Both the position numbers and the translations under genes were made by a program. Below, piece by piece: positions 38,026 through 48,122 of a DNA stretch of 64,000 bases. The stretch covers positions 1 to 64,000 of the forward strand of contig NZ_JACLAL010000006.1 of assembly GCF_014280875.1 (NCBI RefSeq), in the 5' to 3' direction. The stretch's first letter is position 1, and every line of letters starts with the position of its first letter. Below the pieces are notes generated by a model that was not told the origin of the DNA, made no database searches, and was given only the letters and a program-made list of their open reading frames with translations. This stretch comes from Paenirhizobium daejeonense (GTDB lineage Bacteria; Pseudomonadota; Alphaproteobacteria; Rhizobiales; Rhizobiaceae).

Positions 38026-41000
38026 TCCGCTTGCACTGCCGACGGGAGACGATCCCCGCACATGGCTCGACTGGACGACGATGCAGCAGTCGCTCGCCTC
38101 GGATCCTGAGCGCTCCGCCTGGGTGTCGGCCAATGCCGGCTCCGGCAAGACCCATGTGCTGACGCAGCGCGTCATCCGACTGCTGCTCGGCGGCGCACGT
38201 CCCTCCTCCATTCTCTGCCTGACCTACACCAAAGCCGCGGCCTCGGAGATGTCGAACCGCGTGTTCGCGCGGCTCTCCGACTGGGCGACGCTATCGGACG
38301 ACGCCCTCTCCGACCGCATCTACGACATCGAACGGCAACGGCCTGACAGGCAGAAGCTTGCGGATGCACGCCGGCTGTTCGCCAAGGCGCTGGAGACACC
38401 GGGCGGGCTGAAAATCCAGACGATCCATGCCTTCTGCGAAGCGCTACTGCACCAGTTCCCGCTGGAGGCCAATGTCGCCGGTCATTTCAACGTTCTCGAC
38501 GATCGGGCATCCGTCGCGGTTCTGGCCGAAGCAAAGCGCCTGCTTCTGACCGCGACCTCTTCGGAGGAAGATGTCGATCTCGCCGCTGCCTTTGCCGATG
38601 TCCTTTCCATTTCGGACGAAAGCGGCCTTGAAGCACTGCTGGGCGAAGTCGTCGCCAACCGTCATGCTATTAGGCAGTTCTCCCGCGCCTCGGAGCGTTC
38701 TGGCGGCATCGACCCGACGCTGAGGCGCGGCTTCGGCCTCTCCGACGATGCGTCAGAAGCTTCGCTTGCGGATGAATACTGGCCGCTCGCCGGGCTGAAC
38801 GGCGGAATGCTGGCGCTTTATATCCGCCTTGCGGAAGAGAAAGGCGGTGAGAAGGTCAAGGCCGTTGCCGATGCGCTTGTCGTTGCCCGCCAGAGCGACG
38901 ATGCGCTCGAACGCGCCCGCATCCTCGATTCGGCTTTCCTGACGGCCACCGAGACGCCGAAGGCCGACAGTTCGCTGATCGCGGCGGCCATGAGCAAGGC
39001 GGCACCGGAACTGAAGGATGCAGTCATCGCCGCACGCGAGCATGTTCTCGCTTGCCGCGACCGACTGCGGATCTTCCGCATGTATGCAGCGACAAAGGCG
39101 GCACTGACGCTGGCCTTGCGGTTCGACGCCGATTACGAGGAACTCAAGAAGAAACGAAGCCAGCTCGATTTCGAGGATCTGATCGCCCGGACGGCCGAGC
39201 TGCTGATCCGCTCCGATGCCGGTCCGTGGGTGCATTACAAGCTCGACCAGGGCATCGATCATATCCTCGTGGACGAGGCGCAGGACACCAGTCCGCTGCA
39301 ATGGTCGGTCATCCGCTCGCTACGCGGGGACTTCTTCACCGGCAGTGGAGCACGCGACGTCCTGCGTACCTTCTTTGCGGTGGGTGACGAGAAGCAATCG
39401 ATTTATTCGTTCCAAGGCGCCCGGCCGGAGCGCTTCTCGCAGGAGGCAAACCAGACCGCGCGGGAGGTCGACCGGGGCGGACAGCTTTTCAGCTCCGTCA
39501 GGCTGCCGCTTTCCTTCCGCTCCACCTCTACCGTTCTCGCGGCGGTCGATCAGGTGTTTTCGGTCGAGGACAATATCCGAGGCCTCAGCGCCGCCGGCGA
39601 TCCCGTCGTGCACATGTCGAGCCGCAGCGGCCATCCGGGCGCCGTCGATCTCTGGTCGATGATCGTCGCCGAGGCCAATGAAAAGAGCGAGGACTGGACG
39701 GCACCCTTCGACGCGACGCCGGAAAGCGCACCATCCGCCATACTGGCCCGCCGAATCGCCTCCGTGATCGGCCAGATGATCGGCCGGCAGACCATCATCG
39801 AAAAGGGCAAGGAACGGCCGATCCGCGCCGGCGATGTCCTCGTTCTGGTGCGCAAGCGCGACAGCTTCGTCAATGCGCTGACGCGTGCACTGAAGCGTCT
39901 CGACAATATCCCCGTCGCCGGTGCCGACCGGCTGAAGCTGACTTCCCATATCGCCGTGCAGGATCTGCTGGCGCTCGGGCGCTTCGCGCTGCTGCCGGCA
40001 GACGATCTTTCGCTGGCTGCCCTTCTCAAATGTCCCCTGTTCAACCACACCGAGGACGAGTTGTTCGAGCTTGCGGCGCGCCGTCCGGAAGGACAGGGTC
40101 TCTGGGAACACATGCTGGCGGTGTGTGCGGAGCCGGGCTCCATATGGGAGACGACCGCGAAACGCCTCGGCGAATTCCGCCTGCTGTCGCAAAACATGCC
40201 GGTGCATGATTTCTATGCCCGCGTGCTCGGCCCCCATGGCGGACGCCGTGCCTATCTCGGCCGTCTCGGCAGCGAAGTCAGCGATATTCTCGACGAATTC
40301 CTGACCTTCGCGCTGTCCTTCGAGACTGCCGGACTGCCGGGACTTCAGGCCTTCGTCTCGACGCTTGAAATGGAAGGACCCGAGGTCAAGCGCGAGCAGG
40401 ACAAGGATCGCGACGAAGTCCGCATAATGACCGTGCATGCCTCCAAGGGTCTCGAAGCGCCGGTGGTCTTCCTGGTCGATGGCGGCTCGAAATCCTTCAA
40501 TCACAGCCACCTCGCCAAATTCCGGCTGATCGAGACCGACGAGAGCCTGCCGGCCCTGCCCGTCTGGGTGCCGGTCAAAGCGCTGGGTAATTCACTTGTC
40601 GCCGCCGATACCGACCGTCGCAAGCAGCTCGCGGAAGAAGAATACCGGCGTCTCCTCTATGTGGCGATGACGCGGGCCGCAGACCGGCTGGTCGTCTGCG
40701 GCTATCGCGGCGTGCAGGATCCCGGCGACATCTGGCACCGGATGATCGAAAGCGCGCTGCGCAGTGACGAAACCCATTGCCGCGAGGTGGCATTCAGCGG
40801 TCCGGACGGTGAATGGCAAGGCCTCTCCTGGCGCCTGCCCGGCAGCGACACCGCATTTCCTCAAGAGGCGGAAGGTTCCGTCGAGGCGCCGACCGAAACC
40901 CTTCCGGACGCTCTGCTTCGACCGCTGCCGCCGCAGGCAAGTCTGCCCCGGCCGCTCAGCCCCTCGGGAGCCGGCACGATCGTCATCGACGATGCGGATG

Positions 41001-41569
41001 ACGCGCTGGTGACTTCACCGCTGTTCGACGAGAAGGAATCGGCCGGCATCGCGCTCCAGAAAGGCCGCCTCGTTCACCGCATGTTGCAGGCGCTTCCGAC
41101 GATTGCCGAGGCCGAGCGCCCCGCGGCCGCCAGACGCTATGCGGAGAGGGCTGCGCGCTTCTGGCCGCAAAAGGAGCGCGAACGCTTGCTCGACACGATC
41201 CTTTCGGTTCTCGACAACCCCGATCTCAAGCCGGTCTATTCATCCCGTGGCGAAGCAGAAGTCTCGGTCATGGGCACGTTTGTGCTGAACGGTGAGGAAC
41301 GCGCCGTCTCCGGCCGGATCGACCGCATGGCGGTGACCGCTGATCGGGTCATTCTGTTGGATTACAAGACCAACCGCACCCCGCCTGCATCGCTATCGCA
41401 GGTACCGTTGTCGCATCGCGCGCAGCTTGCGATCTACCGGGAAATCCTGCGCCCGCTCTATCCGGGCAAGAACTTCGAATGCCTGCTCGTCTACACCGAA
41501 AACGGCTCAGTCGTCGCACTTCCCGACACACTGCTGTCGCAATCCCTTGCCGAGCTCAAGACATCGTGA
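38015..41569 (+). CDS. addA: AddA, double-strand-break repair helicase/nuclease subunit
   Basis: An 1184-residue UvrD/RecB-like helicase-nuclease. It has Walker A SANAGSGKTHVLTQRV, LCLTYTKAAASEM (motif Ia), ILVDEAQDTSPLQW (motif II), VGDEKQSIYSFQGA (motif III), MTVHASKGLEAPVV (motif V) and LLYVAMTRAADRL (motif VI). The C-terminal nuclease core is VILLDYKTNRTPP. The start at 38015 follows CGAGGAGACC and overlaps addB by 11 bases. Confidence 0.96.
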   Translation: MTSDPLALPTGDDPRTWLDWTTMQQSLASDPERSAWVSANAGSGKTHVLTQRVIRLLLGGARPSSILCLTYTKAAASEMSNRVFARLSDWATLSDDALSDRIYDIERQRPDRQKLADARRLFAKALETPGGLKIQTIHAFCEALLHQFPLEANVAGHFNVLDDRASVAVLAEAKRLLLTATSSEEDVDLAAAFADVLSISDESGLEALLGEVVANRHAIRQFSRASERSGGIDPTLRRGFGLSDDASEASLADEYWPLAGLNGGMLALYIRLAEEKGGEKVKAVADALVVARQSDDALERARILDSAFLTATETPKADSSLIAAAMSKAAPELKDAVIAAREHVLACRDRLRIFRMYAATKAALTLALRFDADYEELKKKRSQLDFEDLIARTAELLIRSDAGPWVHYKLDQGIDHILVDEAQDTSPLQWSVIRSLRGDFFTGSGARDVLRTFFAVGDEKQSIYSFQGARPERFSQEANQTAREVDRGGQLFSSVRLPLSFRSTSTVLAAVDQVFSVEDNIRGLSAAGDPVVHMSSRSGHPGAVDLWSMIVAEANEKSEDWTAPFDATPESAPSAILARRIASVIGQMIGRQTIIEKGKERPIRAGDVLVLVRKRDSFVNALTRALKRLDNIPVAGADRLKLTSHIAVQDLLALGRFALLPADDLSLAALLKCPLFNHTEDELFELAARRPEGQGLWEHMLAVCAEPGSIWETTAKRLGEFRLLSQNMPVHDFYARVLGPHGGRRAYLGRLGSEVSDILDEFLTFALSFETAGLPGLQAFVSTLEMEGPEVKREQDKDRDEVRIMTVHASKGLEAPVVFLVDGGSKSFNHSHLAKFRLIETDESLPALPVWVPVKALGNSLVAADTDRRKQLAEEEYRRLLYVAMTRAADRLVVCGYRGVQDPGDIWHRMIESALRSDETHCREVAFSGPDGEWQGLSWRLPGSDTAFPQEAEGSVEAPTETLPDALLRPLPPQASLPRPLSPSGAGTIVIDDADDALVTSPLFDEKESAGIALQKGRLVHRMLQALPTIAEAERPAAARRYAERAARFWPQKERERLLDTILSVLDNPDLKPVYSSRGEAEVSVMGTFVLNGEERAVSGRIDRMAVTADRVILLDYKTNRTPPASLSQVPLSHRAQLAIYREILRPLYPGKNFECLLVYTENGSVVALPDTLLSQSLAELKTS

Positions 41570-41644
41570 GATACAAGATATTGAAAATGTCGGGCACCGA
41601 CATCAGATATGTTGCAAGTCAAGCACCCCTGAAGGAGCAGCCCC

Positions 41645-41965
41645 ATGGCTACCGTAAAAGTCGATAACTCCAATTTCCAGGCTGAAGTTCTCAATTCCGT
41701 AGAACCGGTCGTCGTTGATTTTTGGGCCGAATGGTGCGGCCCGTGCAAGATGATCGCTCCGAGCCTCGAAGAAATTGCCACTGAAATGGCTGGCAAGGTG
41801 AAGGTCGCAAAGCTCAACATCGACGAGAACCCGGAACTGGCTGCCCAGTTCGGCGTTCGTTCGATCCCGACGCTCGCCATGTTCAAGGGCGGCGAAGTGG
41901 CCGACATCAAGGTCGGCGCCGCTCCCAAGACGGCGCTCGCAAGCTGGATTTCGAACGCAGCCTGA
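41645..41965 (+). CDS. trxA: Thioredoxin
   Basis: A 106-residue thioredoxin with the active site WCGPCK (Cys31 and Cys34), the buried Asp in VVVDFWAEW and the cis-proline in RSIPTLAMF. It reduces cytoplasmic disulfides with electrons from thioredoxin reductase, encoded elsewhere. The ATG at 41645 follows GAAGGAGCAG. It lies 75 bases after addA and probably has its own promoter as well. A bidirectional terminator follows. Confidence 0.97.
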   Translation: MATVKVDNSNFQAEVLNSVEPVVVDFWAEWCGPCKMIAPSLEEIATEMAGKVKVAKLNIDENPELAAQFGVRSIPTLAMFKGGEVADIKVGAAPKTALASWISNAA

Positions 41966-41987
41966 TCCGCTCACCAAAGAGCAAAAG

Positions 41988-42014
41988 AAAAGCCCGGCAA
42001 TGCCGGGCTTTTTT
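41988..42014. terminator. Bidirectional terminator between trxA and folC
   Basis: A GCCCGGC / GCCGGGC stem with a minimal loop, flanked by A-rich sequence on the left and TTTTTT on the right. It lies between convergent trxA and folC and can serve both. Confidence 0.92.
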
Positions 42015-42030
42015 CATTTAACCTTTATGG

Positions 42031-43374
42031 TCACTTGGGCGGAGTGCCATTGTCGGCAAGAACGTTGCCGACCAGATAAAGTGATCCCCCGATCAGTATT
42101 CTCGGAGCAGGCAGAGCCGAATCGACCTGTTCGCGGATTTCCTCAAGGGCTTCGGCAACGGTAGAAACCGGGGACGCAACCAGTCCGGCATCGAAGGCCG
42201 CATGCGCGAGTACGACCGGATCGATCGCTGCATCAGTGCCGCGGATCGGCACCGTATAGACGTGCTGGGCGATATCGGCAAAGGCCCGGAAGTAACCGAC
42301 CGGGTCCTTGGTGTTGATCATGCCGGTGACGAGATAGAGCGGCCGTGACTGGCGCTCCTCGAAGCCTGCCATAGCTTCGGCAATGACTTCGCCGGCACCG
42401 GGATTGTGTCCGCCATCCACCCAGATCTCCGCCCCTTCTGGCGCGTGAGCCATCAGCCGGCCTTCCGTCATGCGCTGCAGACGGCCGGGCCATTCGACGC
42501 TGGTCATCGCCTTTTCAGCGATGGCCTCGGTCATTGGAAAACCGGCAGCCTTGACGGCGCGGATCGCAGCAGCCGCATTGGCGAACTGGTGACGACCCGG
42601 CAAACGCGGAAGCGAAAGGTCCATCAGGCCGAATTCGTCCTGGTAGACGAGACGGCCGAACTCCTCATGGGCGGAAAAATCCTGCCCATAGACGACGTGC
42701 GGACAGCCTAGCCGTTCGGCCGTCGTCACCAGCACTTCGCGGGCGGATTCGTATTCCTGATGGCCGATCACCACCGGAAGCCCATGCTTCATGATGCCGG
42801 CCTTTTCGGCGGCGATCAGTTCGACGCGGTCGCCGAGATAGGGCTGATGGTCGAGCGAGATCGGCATGATGACCGAGACGGCCGGCTTTTCGATGACGTT
42901 GGTCGCATCGAAACGGCCGCCGAGGCCGACTTCGATGATCGCCACATCCGCCGGCTTTTCGGAAAACAGCAGAAAAGTGACCGCCGTCAGGATCTCGAAC
43001 ACCGTGATCTGCTGGCCGCCATTGGCTTCGGCGACGCGGCGCAGCGCATCGGCGAAATCGGCATCGTCCACAAGCTGGCCATGCCCGCCCTTGGATCCGA
43101 TGCGGTAACGCTCATGCCAATGCACAAGATGCGGCGACGTATGGACGTGCACGCTCAGGCCCTGCGCTTCCAGAAGCGCGCGACAGAAAGCCGTAACCGA
43201 CCCCTTGCCATTGGTTCCGGCGACGTGGATGACCGGAGGGAGCTGCAAGTGCGGATTGCCGAGAACCTTGAGCAACCGGCGAATGCGATTCAATGAAAGA
43301 TCGAAGCCCTTGGGATGCAACCCCATGAGCTTGTCTATTACCTGTTCTGCCTCACTGAAGGCGGGCTCAGTCAT
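42031..43374 (-). CDS. folC: Bifunctional folylpolyglutamate / dihydrofolate synthase
   Basis: A 447-residue Mur-ligase-family enzyme that adds glutamate to dihydropteroate and folates. It has the ATP loop VAGTNGKGSVTAF, the HTSPHLVHWHERYRI folate-binding segment, VGLGGRFDATNV and the C-terminal WVDGGHNPGA. The ATG is at 43374. It is the last gene of the minus-strand trpF-trpB-trpA-accD-folC series, separated from accD by a repeat-containing gap. Confidence 0.96.
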   Translation of the reverse strand: MTEPAFSEAEQVIDKLMGLHPKGFDLSLNRIRRLLKVLGNPHLQLPPVIHVAGTNGKGSVTAFCRALLEAQGLSVHVHTSPHLVHWHERYRIGSKGGHGQLVDDADFADALRRVAEANGGQQITVFEILTAVTFLLFSEKPADVAIIEVGLGGRFDATNVIEKPAVSVIMPISLDHQPYLGDRVELIAAEKAGIMKHGLPVVIGHQEYESAREVLVTTAERLGCPHVVYGQDFSAHEEFGRLVYQDEFGLMDLSLPRLPGRHQFANAAAAIRAVKAAGFPMTEAIAEKAMTSVEWPGRLQRMTEGRLMAHAPEGAEIWVDGGHNPGAGEVIAEAMAGFEERQSRPLYLVTGMINTKDPVGYFRAFADIAQHVYTVPIRGTDAAIDPVVLAHAAFDAGLVASPVSTVAEALEEIREQVDSALPAPRILIGGSLYLVGNVLADNGTPPK

Positions 43375-43410
43375 GATATTTCGATTCCGCAGCTTCGGCT
43401 CGGTGCAAGA

Positions 43411-43510
43411 CCATTTCCGGCGAAAACGGAATCGCCTTCAATGCTCTATCTCTTTGTTTGACGCATTCCGGACGCAAAACCGCTTCGCACTTTTGCTGGA
43501 ATTGCTCTAT
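43411..43510. repeat. Rhizobial intergenic palindromic repeat between accD and folC
   Basis: The accD-folC gap contains two consecutive CTCTA-ended units. The second has near-palindromic arms (GCATTCC at 43463-43469 with GGAATTGC at 43498-43505; GCAAAA at 43474-43479 with TTTTGC at 43491-43496) around the core AAACCG-N5-CACTTTT (43477-43494). This core and the CTCTA end are shared with the element at 33986-34087. Such elements are frequent in rhizobial intergenic DNA. Confidence 0.7.
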
Positions 43511-43513
43511 CGC

Positions 43514-44422
43514 TCAGGCCGCTGGCTTTTCCACAAGAGCCGGGGGGTTTTCCGGGGCAATGTCGGTATTGGCCGGACGTTTCAGCATGATCTTCAACAC
43601 ACGTGCCAGCAGCGACGGAATATCGTGACGCTTGACGACCATGTCGATCATGCCGTGATCCAGCAGATATTCCGAGGTCTGGAAGCCCTCCGGCAGCTTT
43701 TCGCGAATGGTCTGCTCGATCACGCGCTTACCGGCGAAGCAGATTTCCGCGCCGGGCTCGGCGATGTGAAGATCGCCCAGCATGGCGTAGGAAGCGGTGA
43801 CGCCGCCCGTGGTCGGGTTGGTCAGCACGACGATGTAAGGCAGGCCGGCTTCCTTCAGCATATCGAGCATGACGGTGGTGCGCGGCATCTGCATGAGCGA
43901 CAGGATACCTTCCTGCATGCGGGCGCCGCCCGATGCCGGGAACATGACCAGCGGGCACTTCTCCGCCAGTGCACGTTCGAACGCCTTGACGATCGCCTCG
44001 CCAGCGGCAATGCCGAGCGAACCGCCCATGAAGTTGAACTCATGCACGACGGCGACCAGCTTGAGGCCTTCGACCGTGCCGACGCCGGCGAGGATCGTGT
44101 CTTCCTGCTCGGTCTTGGTGCGGCTATCCTTCAGGCGGTCGGTATATTTCTTGGAATCGCGGAATTTCAGCGGATCCTGAGCGACCTTCGGCTGGGGCAA
44201 CGCCTCGTATTTACCGTCGTCGAAGAGATCGAGCAGGCGGGCCTTCGCCGGCATCTTCATGTGATAGCCGGAAGCGGGGATGACCCACTTGTTTTCCTCA
44301 AGGTCCTTGTGAAAGACCATCTCGCCGGTTTCAGGGCACTTGATCCAGAGATTTTCCGGAACTTCCCTGCGGCCAAGCATCGAATTGATCCGCGGCCGCA
44401 CATAGTTGGTGATCCAGTTCAA
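43514..44422 (-). CDS. accD: Acetyl-CoA carboxylase carboxyltransferase subunit beta
   Basis: A 302-residue AccD, which with AccA forms malonyl-CoA for fatty-acid synthesis. The crotonase-like core shows [48 protein letters not shown] and [10 protein letters not shown]. The N-terminal zinc ribbon of E. coli AccD (four Cys) is degenerate: only Cys29 remains in [19 protein letters not shown]. The start is TTG at 44422, with CAGGAG nine bases upstream, and the [13 protein letters not shown] terminus matches rhizobial AccD. It lies 38 bases after trpA; accA is not nearby. Confidence 0.96.
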   Translation of the reverse strand: MNWITNYVRPRINSMLGRREVPENLWIKCPETGEMVFHKDLEENKWVIPASGYHMKMPAKARLLDLFDDGKYEALPQPKVAQDPLKFRDSKKYTDRLKDSRTKTEQEDTILAGVGTVEGLKLVAVVHEFNFMGGSLGIAAGEAIVKAFERALAEKCPLVMFPASGGARMQEGILSLMQMPRTTVMLDMLKEAGLPYIVVLTNPTTGGVTASYAMLGDLHIAEPGAEICFAGKRVIEQTIREKLPEGFQTSEYLLDHGMIDMVVKRHDIPSLLARVLKIMLKRPANTDIAPENPPALVEKPAA

Positions 44423-44460
44423 CTGACTAACTCCTGACTGAAAAAGCCAATATCGGAAGA

Positions 44461-45300
44461 TTATTCGGCAGCAGCAAGGCGCGCGGAACGCACGCCGCCG
44501 GCAAGGCCGCTTACGAAGGTCACGACGGCCTGCACGGTATCGGCGGTTGCCTCCCCGGCAGGCGTCAGATTGTTGGCAACCTGGTTGACGATTGCCGTCC
44601 CGACGACAACGCCGTCGGCATTCGCACCGATCAGGCGCGCATGTTCCGCCGTCTTGACGCCGAAGCCGACGCAGACTGGCAGATCCGTGTGTTCCTTGAT
44701 GCGCTGCACAGCGCTGGAAACCTTCGACGGGTCGGGGAGCGCCGAACCGGTGATACCAGTCATGGAGACATAATAGACGAAGCCGGAGGTGTTCTGCAGG
44801 ACGGTCGGAAGACGCTTCTCATCCGTCGTCGGCGTTGCAAGACGGATGAAGTTGATATCCCGCTTGCGAGCCGGAAGGCAGAGTTCGTCATCCATCTCGC
44901 GCGGAAGATCGACCACGATCAGTCCGTCGATGCCAGCTTCCAGCGCTTCGTCAAGAAAGCGCTCGACGCCGAAAACGTAGATCGGGTTGTAGTAGCCCAT
45001 CATGACGATCGGGGTTGTCTGATCATCCTTTCGGAATTCGCGAGCAAGTTCCAGCGTCTTCTTCAGCGTCTGGCCGGATTTCAGTGCACGCTGACCGGCA
45101 ACCTGGATCGCCGGGCCATCGGCCATCGGGTCAGAAAAGGGCATGCCGAGTTCGATCACGTCGGCGCCCGCTTCCGGCAAAGCTTTCATGATCGCCAGCG
45201 ACGTTTCGTAATCCGGATCGCCACCCATGAAATAAGTGATCAGCGCGGGGCGACCTTCCGCCTTGAGATCGGCGAAGCGTTTGTCCATGCGTGCGGTCAT
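44461..45300 (-). CDS. trpA: Tryptophan synthase alpha subunit
   Basis: A 279-residue barrel that cleaves indole-3-glycerol phosphate. The catalytic Glu is in [16 protein letters not shown] and the catalytic Asp in GLIVVDLP; the phosphate-binding loop is [11 protein letters not shown]. The start at 45300 is one base after the trpB stop (TGA-A-ATG), giving translational coupling of the two subunits. Confidence 0.97.
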   Translation of the reverse strand: MTARMDKRFADLKAEGRPALITYFMGGDPDYETSLAIMKALPEAGADVIELGMPFSDPMADGPAIQVAGQRALKSGQTLKKTLELAREFRKDDQTTPIVMMGYYNPIYVFGVERFLDEALEAGIDGLIVVDLPREMDDELCLPARKRDINFIRLATPTTDEKRLPTVLQNTSGFVYYVSMTGITGSALPDPSKVSSAVQRIKEHTDLPVCVGFGVKTAEHARLIGANADGVVVGTAIVNQVANNLTPAGEATADTVQAVVTFVSGLAGGVRSARLAAAE

Positions 45301-45301
45301 T

Positions 45302-46522
45302 TCAGAGCTCCATGCCGAGGATGTTGCCAACGGTGAAGATATCCTTATCGCCGCGACCTGAAAGGTTCAGCAGGATGATCTCGTCCTTGCCCATCTTCGG
45401 GGCGCGCTTGATGACTTCGGCCACGGCATGGGAAGGCTCGAGCGCAGGAATGATACCTTCGAGCTTCGTCAGGAGCTGGAAGGCTTCCAGCGCCTCGTCA
45501 TCCATGATCGGAACATAGTCGACCCGGCCGATATCGTTCAGCCAAGCATGTTCCGGACCGATGCCCGGATAGTCGAGGCCGGCGGAAATCGAATGGCCTT
45601 CCTTGATCTGACCGTCCGCATCCTGAAGCAGGTAGGTACGGTTGCCATGCAGGACGCCCGGAGAACCAGCGGTGATGGAAGCACAGTGCTCGTCGCCGGA
45701 AAGGCCCTTGCCGCCGGCTTCGACGCCGACGATCTTCACGTCCTTGTCGTCGAGGAACGGGTGGAAGATGCCGATGGCATTGGAGCCGCCGCCGACAGCC
45801 GCGATGACCAGGTCGGGCAGCCTGCCTTCGGCTTCGAGCATCTGCTCGCGGGCCTCGCGGCCGATCACCGCCTGGAAATCGCGCACCATTTCCGGATAGG
45901 GGTGCGGACCGGCAGCCGTGCCGATCAGATAATAGGTATCCTCGACATTGGTGACCCAGTCACGCAGTGCCTCGTTCATGGCATCCTTCAGCGTACCGTG
46001 GCCAGCAGTCACCGGCTTCACCTCGGCACCGAGCAGCTTCATGCGGAAGACGTTCGGAGCCTGGCGCTTGACGTCAGTCGCGCCCATGTAGACGACGCAG
46101 GGGAAACCGAAACGGGCCGCGACGGTCGCCGAGGCAACGCCATGCTGGCCGGCACCGGTTTCAGCGATGATACGCTTCTTGCCCATGCGCTTGGCAAGCA
46201 GGATCTGGCCGATGCAGTTGTTGATCTTGTGGGAACCCGTATGGTTGAGTTCTTCCCGCTTGAAATAAATCTTGGCACCGCCGAGATGTTCGGTCAGGCG
46301 CTCGGCGAAATAGAGCGGGCTCGGTCGGCCAATGTAATGGGCGCCGAGAGATTTAAGCTCCGCCTGGAATTCGGGATCGGTCTTCGCCTTTTCCCATTCT
46401 GCCTGCAGGTCCAGGATCAGGGGCATCAAGGTCTCGGCGACAAAGCGTCCGCCGAAAATACCGAAACGACCGTCCTCGTCGGGACCTTCCCGGAAGGAAT
46501 TGGGCTTGAGTGACTCGTTCAC
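45302..46522 (-). CDS. trpB: Tryptophan synthase beta subunit
   Basis: A 406-residue PLP enzyme joining indole and serine. The PLP lysine is in [18 protein letters not shown], the phosphate-binding loop in [12 protein letters not shown], and the C-terminal [11 protein letters not shown] is conserved. The start is GTG at 46522, overlapping the trpF stop (GTGA). The trpF-trpB-trpA order is the usual alphaproteobacterial arrangement, with trpE, trpG, trpD and trpC elsewhere. Confidence 0.97.
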   Translation of the reverse strand: MNESLKPNSFREGPDEDGRFGIFGGRFVAETLMPLILDLQAEWEKAKTDPEFQAELKSLGAHYIGRPSPLYFAERLTEHLGGAKIYFKREELNHTGSHKINNCIGQILLAKRMGKKRIIAETGAGQHGVASATVAARFGFPCVVYMGATDVKRQAPNVFRMKLLGAEVKPVTAGHGTLKDAMNEALRDWVTNVEDTYYLIGTAAGPHPYPEMVRDFQAVIGREAREQMLEAEGRLPDLVIAAVGGGSNAIGIFHPFLDDKDVKIVGVEAGGKGLSGDEHCASITAGSPGVLHGNRTYLLQDADGQIKEGHSISAGLDYPGIGPEHAWLNDIGRVDYVPIMDDEALEAFQLLTKLEGIIPALEPSHAVAEVIKRAPKMGKDEIILLNLSGRGDKDIFTVGNILGMEL

Positions 46523-47193
46523 GCTGCGCTCCCTGATGCAGGCTCGCGGATCGAAGCGCCTTCGACCGCGGCAAAAAACTCGTCCATCTTGTGCAGATCC
46601 TTGACGCCCGGAGCACTCTCCACGCCGGACGACACATCGATGCCGCGCGCGCCGGTTTCCCGTAGCGCGGCGGCGATGTTGTCCTTGTTCAGGCCTCCGG
46701 AAAGCATGTAATCCACGCTCGCGTCAAGCGTACGCAGGAGACGCCAGTCGAAGGTCACGCCGTTGCCGCCCGGCAGGTCCGATCCCGCTGGCGGCTTGGC
46801 GTCGAAAAGAAATCGATCCGCAATACCGATATAGGGCTCGACGCGCTTCAAGTCATCGGCCTCGCGGATGGAAAATGCCTTCATGATTGGCAGACCGGTA
46901 ACCGCCTTGACGGTCAGCATCCGCTCCGGGCTTTCCTTGCCATGGAACTGAAGAATATCGGGCTTCAGGAGCGCGATGATTTCATCGAGATCGTCATTAT
47001 CGGCATCGACCGTGACGGCAACGATCTTCGCCCTGCCCCTCACCCGGTCCGCCAGCTTGCCGGCGATGTCGGGCTCGATGTTGCGAGGGCTCTTGCCGAA
47101 GAAGATGAAACCCACATGGGACGCACCGCGCTCGACGGCGCGATCCACGGCTTCTGCCGTCGTCAACCCACAGATCTTGATATCCGGTTTCAT
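46519..47193 (-). CDS. trpF: Phosphoribosylanthranilate isomerase
   Basis: A 224-residue barrel enzyme of tryptophan synthesis. The catalytic Cys is in [13 protein letters not shown] and the general acid Asp in [28 protein letters not shown] and GIDVSSGVE form the phosphate site. The start at 47193 is fixed by the family N terminus; an in-frame extension to 47343 overlaps the upstream gene. Confidence 0.96.
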   Translation of the reverse strand: MKPDIKICGLTTAEAVDRAVERGASHVGFIFFGKSPRNIEPDIAGKLADRVRGRAKIVAVTVDADNDDLDEIIALLKPDILQFHGKESPERMLTVKAVTGLPIMKAFSIREADDLKRVEPYIGIADRFLFDAKPPAGSDLPGGNGVTFDWRLLRTLDASVDYMLSGGLNKDNIAAALRETGARGIDVSSGVESAPGVKDLHKMDEFFAAVEGASIREPASGSAA

Positions 47194-47267
47194 GGCAGCG
47201 GAATTGACATGAAAATGCAAAAGAGTCGAGCCAAATTGCGACAAAGCAGATCCCGCTCTCTCCGCCC

Positions 47268-48026
47268 TCAATCGAAATCGATCGCGTGGAGCCGGGCGCC
47301 ATGCCGTTTCAGCCATGCCTTGGCTTCGTCCATATGCGGGCAAAGCTCCCGGCAGAGCGCCCAGAAGGCCGGACCGTGGTTCATCTCCCTCAGATGCGCC
47401 ACCTCATGGGCGGCGAGATAATCGATCACGGGCGGCGGCGCCATGACGATGCGCCAGGAAAAACTCAGATTGCCGTCCCAGGAGCAGGAGCCCCAGCGGC
47501 TACGGGTGTCCTTCATGGTCAGCGACTTGACCGGCCGTCCCACCCTCTTGGCATAGGTGGAGACCAATGCTTCGAGATCGCTCCGGGCTTCCTTCTTCAG
47601 GAAGGTCGCGACGCGCCGGCCGAGATGTTCCTCCATGCCGCTGACGCTGAGCACCGGGCCGATCTCGGAATCCAGCGCCTCGGTCAGCCCGCGCAGATGA
47701 CCGGAATGAATGATCCGGTGCGGCACGCCGCGCAGCGAGATCTCGCCGCCATCGGCAATCGGCGGAGAATCCGAGTAGCGCGAAAGCTTTGCCTTCAGCC
47801 ATCCCTGATGCCGATCGAGGAAGTCAGCGATCTCCCGTTCCTTGAGACCCGGCGGCACCGTCATCTTCAGGGCGCGGCCACCTGGTTCGATCCGTAGCGT
47901 GATGCGGGTCGCGCGGGCATTGCGGCGAATGGTCAGCGGCATTTCCCGCCCGTCGACCGCGAGCTGCCGGGTCGAGGTCGCTATCGGCTTCGTCTTGTCT
48001 GCCGGTTTTTTCAGGAAGGGAAACAT
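47268..48026 (-). CDS. YgjP-like metal-dependent peptidase (SprT-like, M48-type)
   Basis: A 252-residue protein of the YgjP/DUF45 family. The zinc motif is HEVAHLREMNHGPAFW (HExxH plus a downstream His), preceded by the family segment DTRSRWGSCSWDGNLSFSWRIVMAPP. The family is predicted to be metallopeptidases but the substrate is unknown. It lies 74 bases upstream of trpF on the same strand. Confidence 0.88.
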   Translation of the reverse strand: MFPFLKKPADKTKPIATSTRQLAVDGREMPLTIRRNARATRITLRIEPGGRALKMTVPPGLKEREIADFLDRHQGWLKAKLSRYSDSPPIADGGEISLRGVPHRIIHSGHLRGLTEALDSEIGPVLSVSGMEEHLGRRVATFLKKEARSDLEALVSTYAKRVGRPVKSLTMKDTRSRWGSCSWDGNLSFSWRIVMAPPPVIDYLAAHEVAHLREMNHGPAFWALCRELCPHMDEAKAWLKRHGARLHAIDFD

Positions 48027-48062
48027 AGCCTCTTTCTAGCCGATTCGAGCTTTTTACGCTCC

Positions 48063-48094
48063 AAAAAAAGACCGGCACCCTCAGGGGTGCCGGT
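48063..48094 (-). terminator. Intrinsic terminator after the DUF2852 gene
   Basis: On the minus strand, ACCGGCACCC / GGGTGCCGGT forms a 10-base perfect stem with a 4-base loop, followed by TCTTTTTTT. It lies 28 bases after the DUF2852 stop and before the peptidase gene. Confidence 0.93.
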
Positions 48095-48122
48095 TGTCGT
48101 AGGCGTCGATGCGGCAGAGTCG

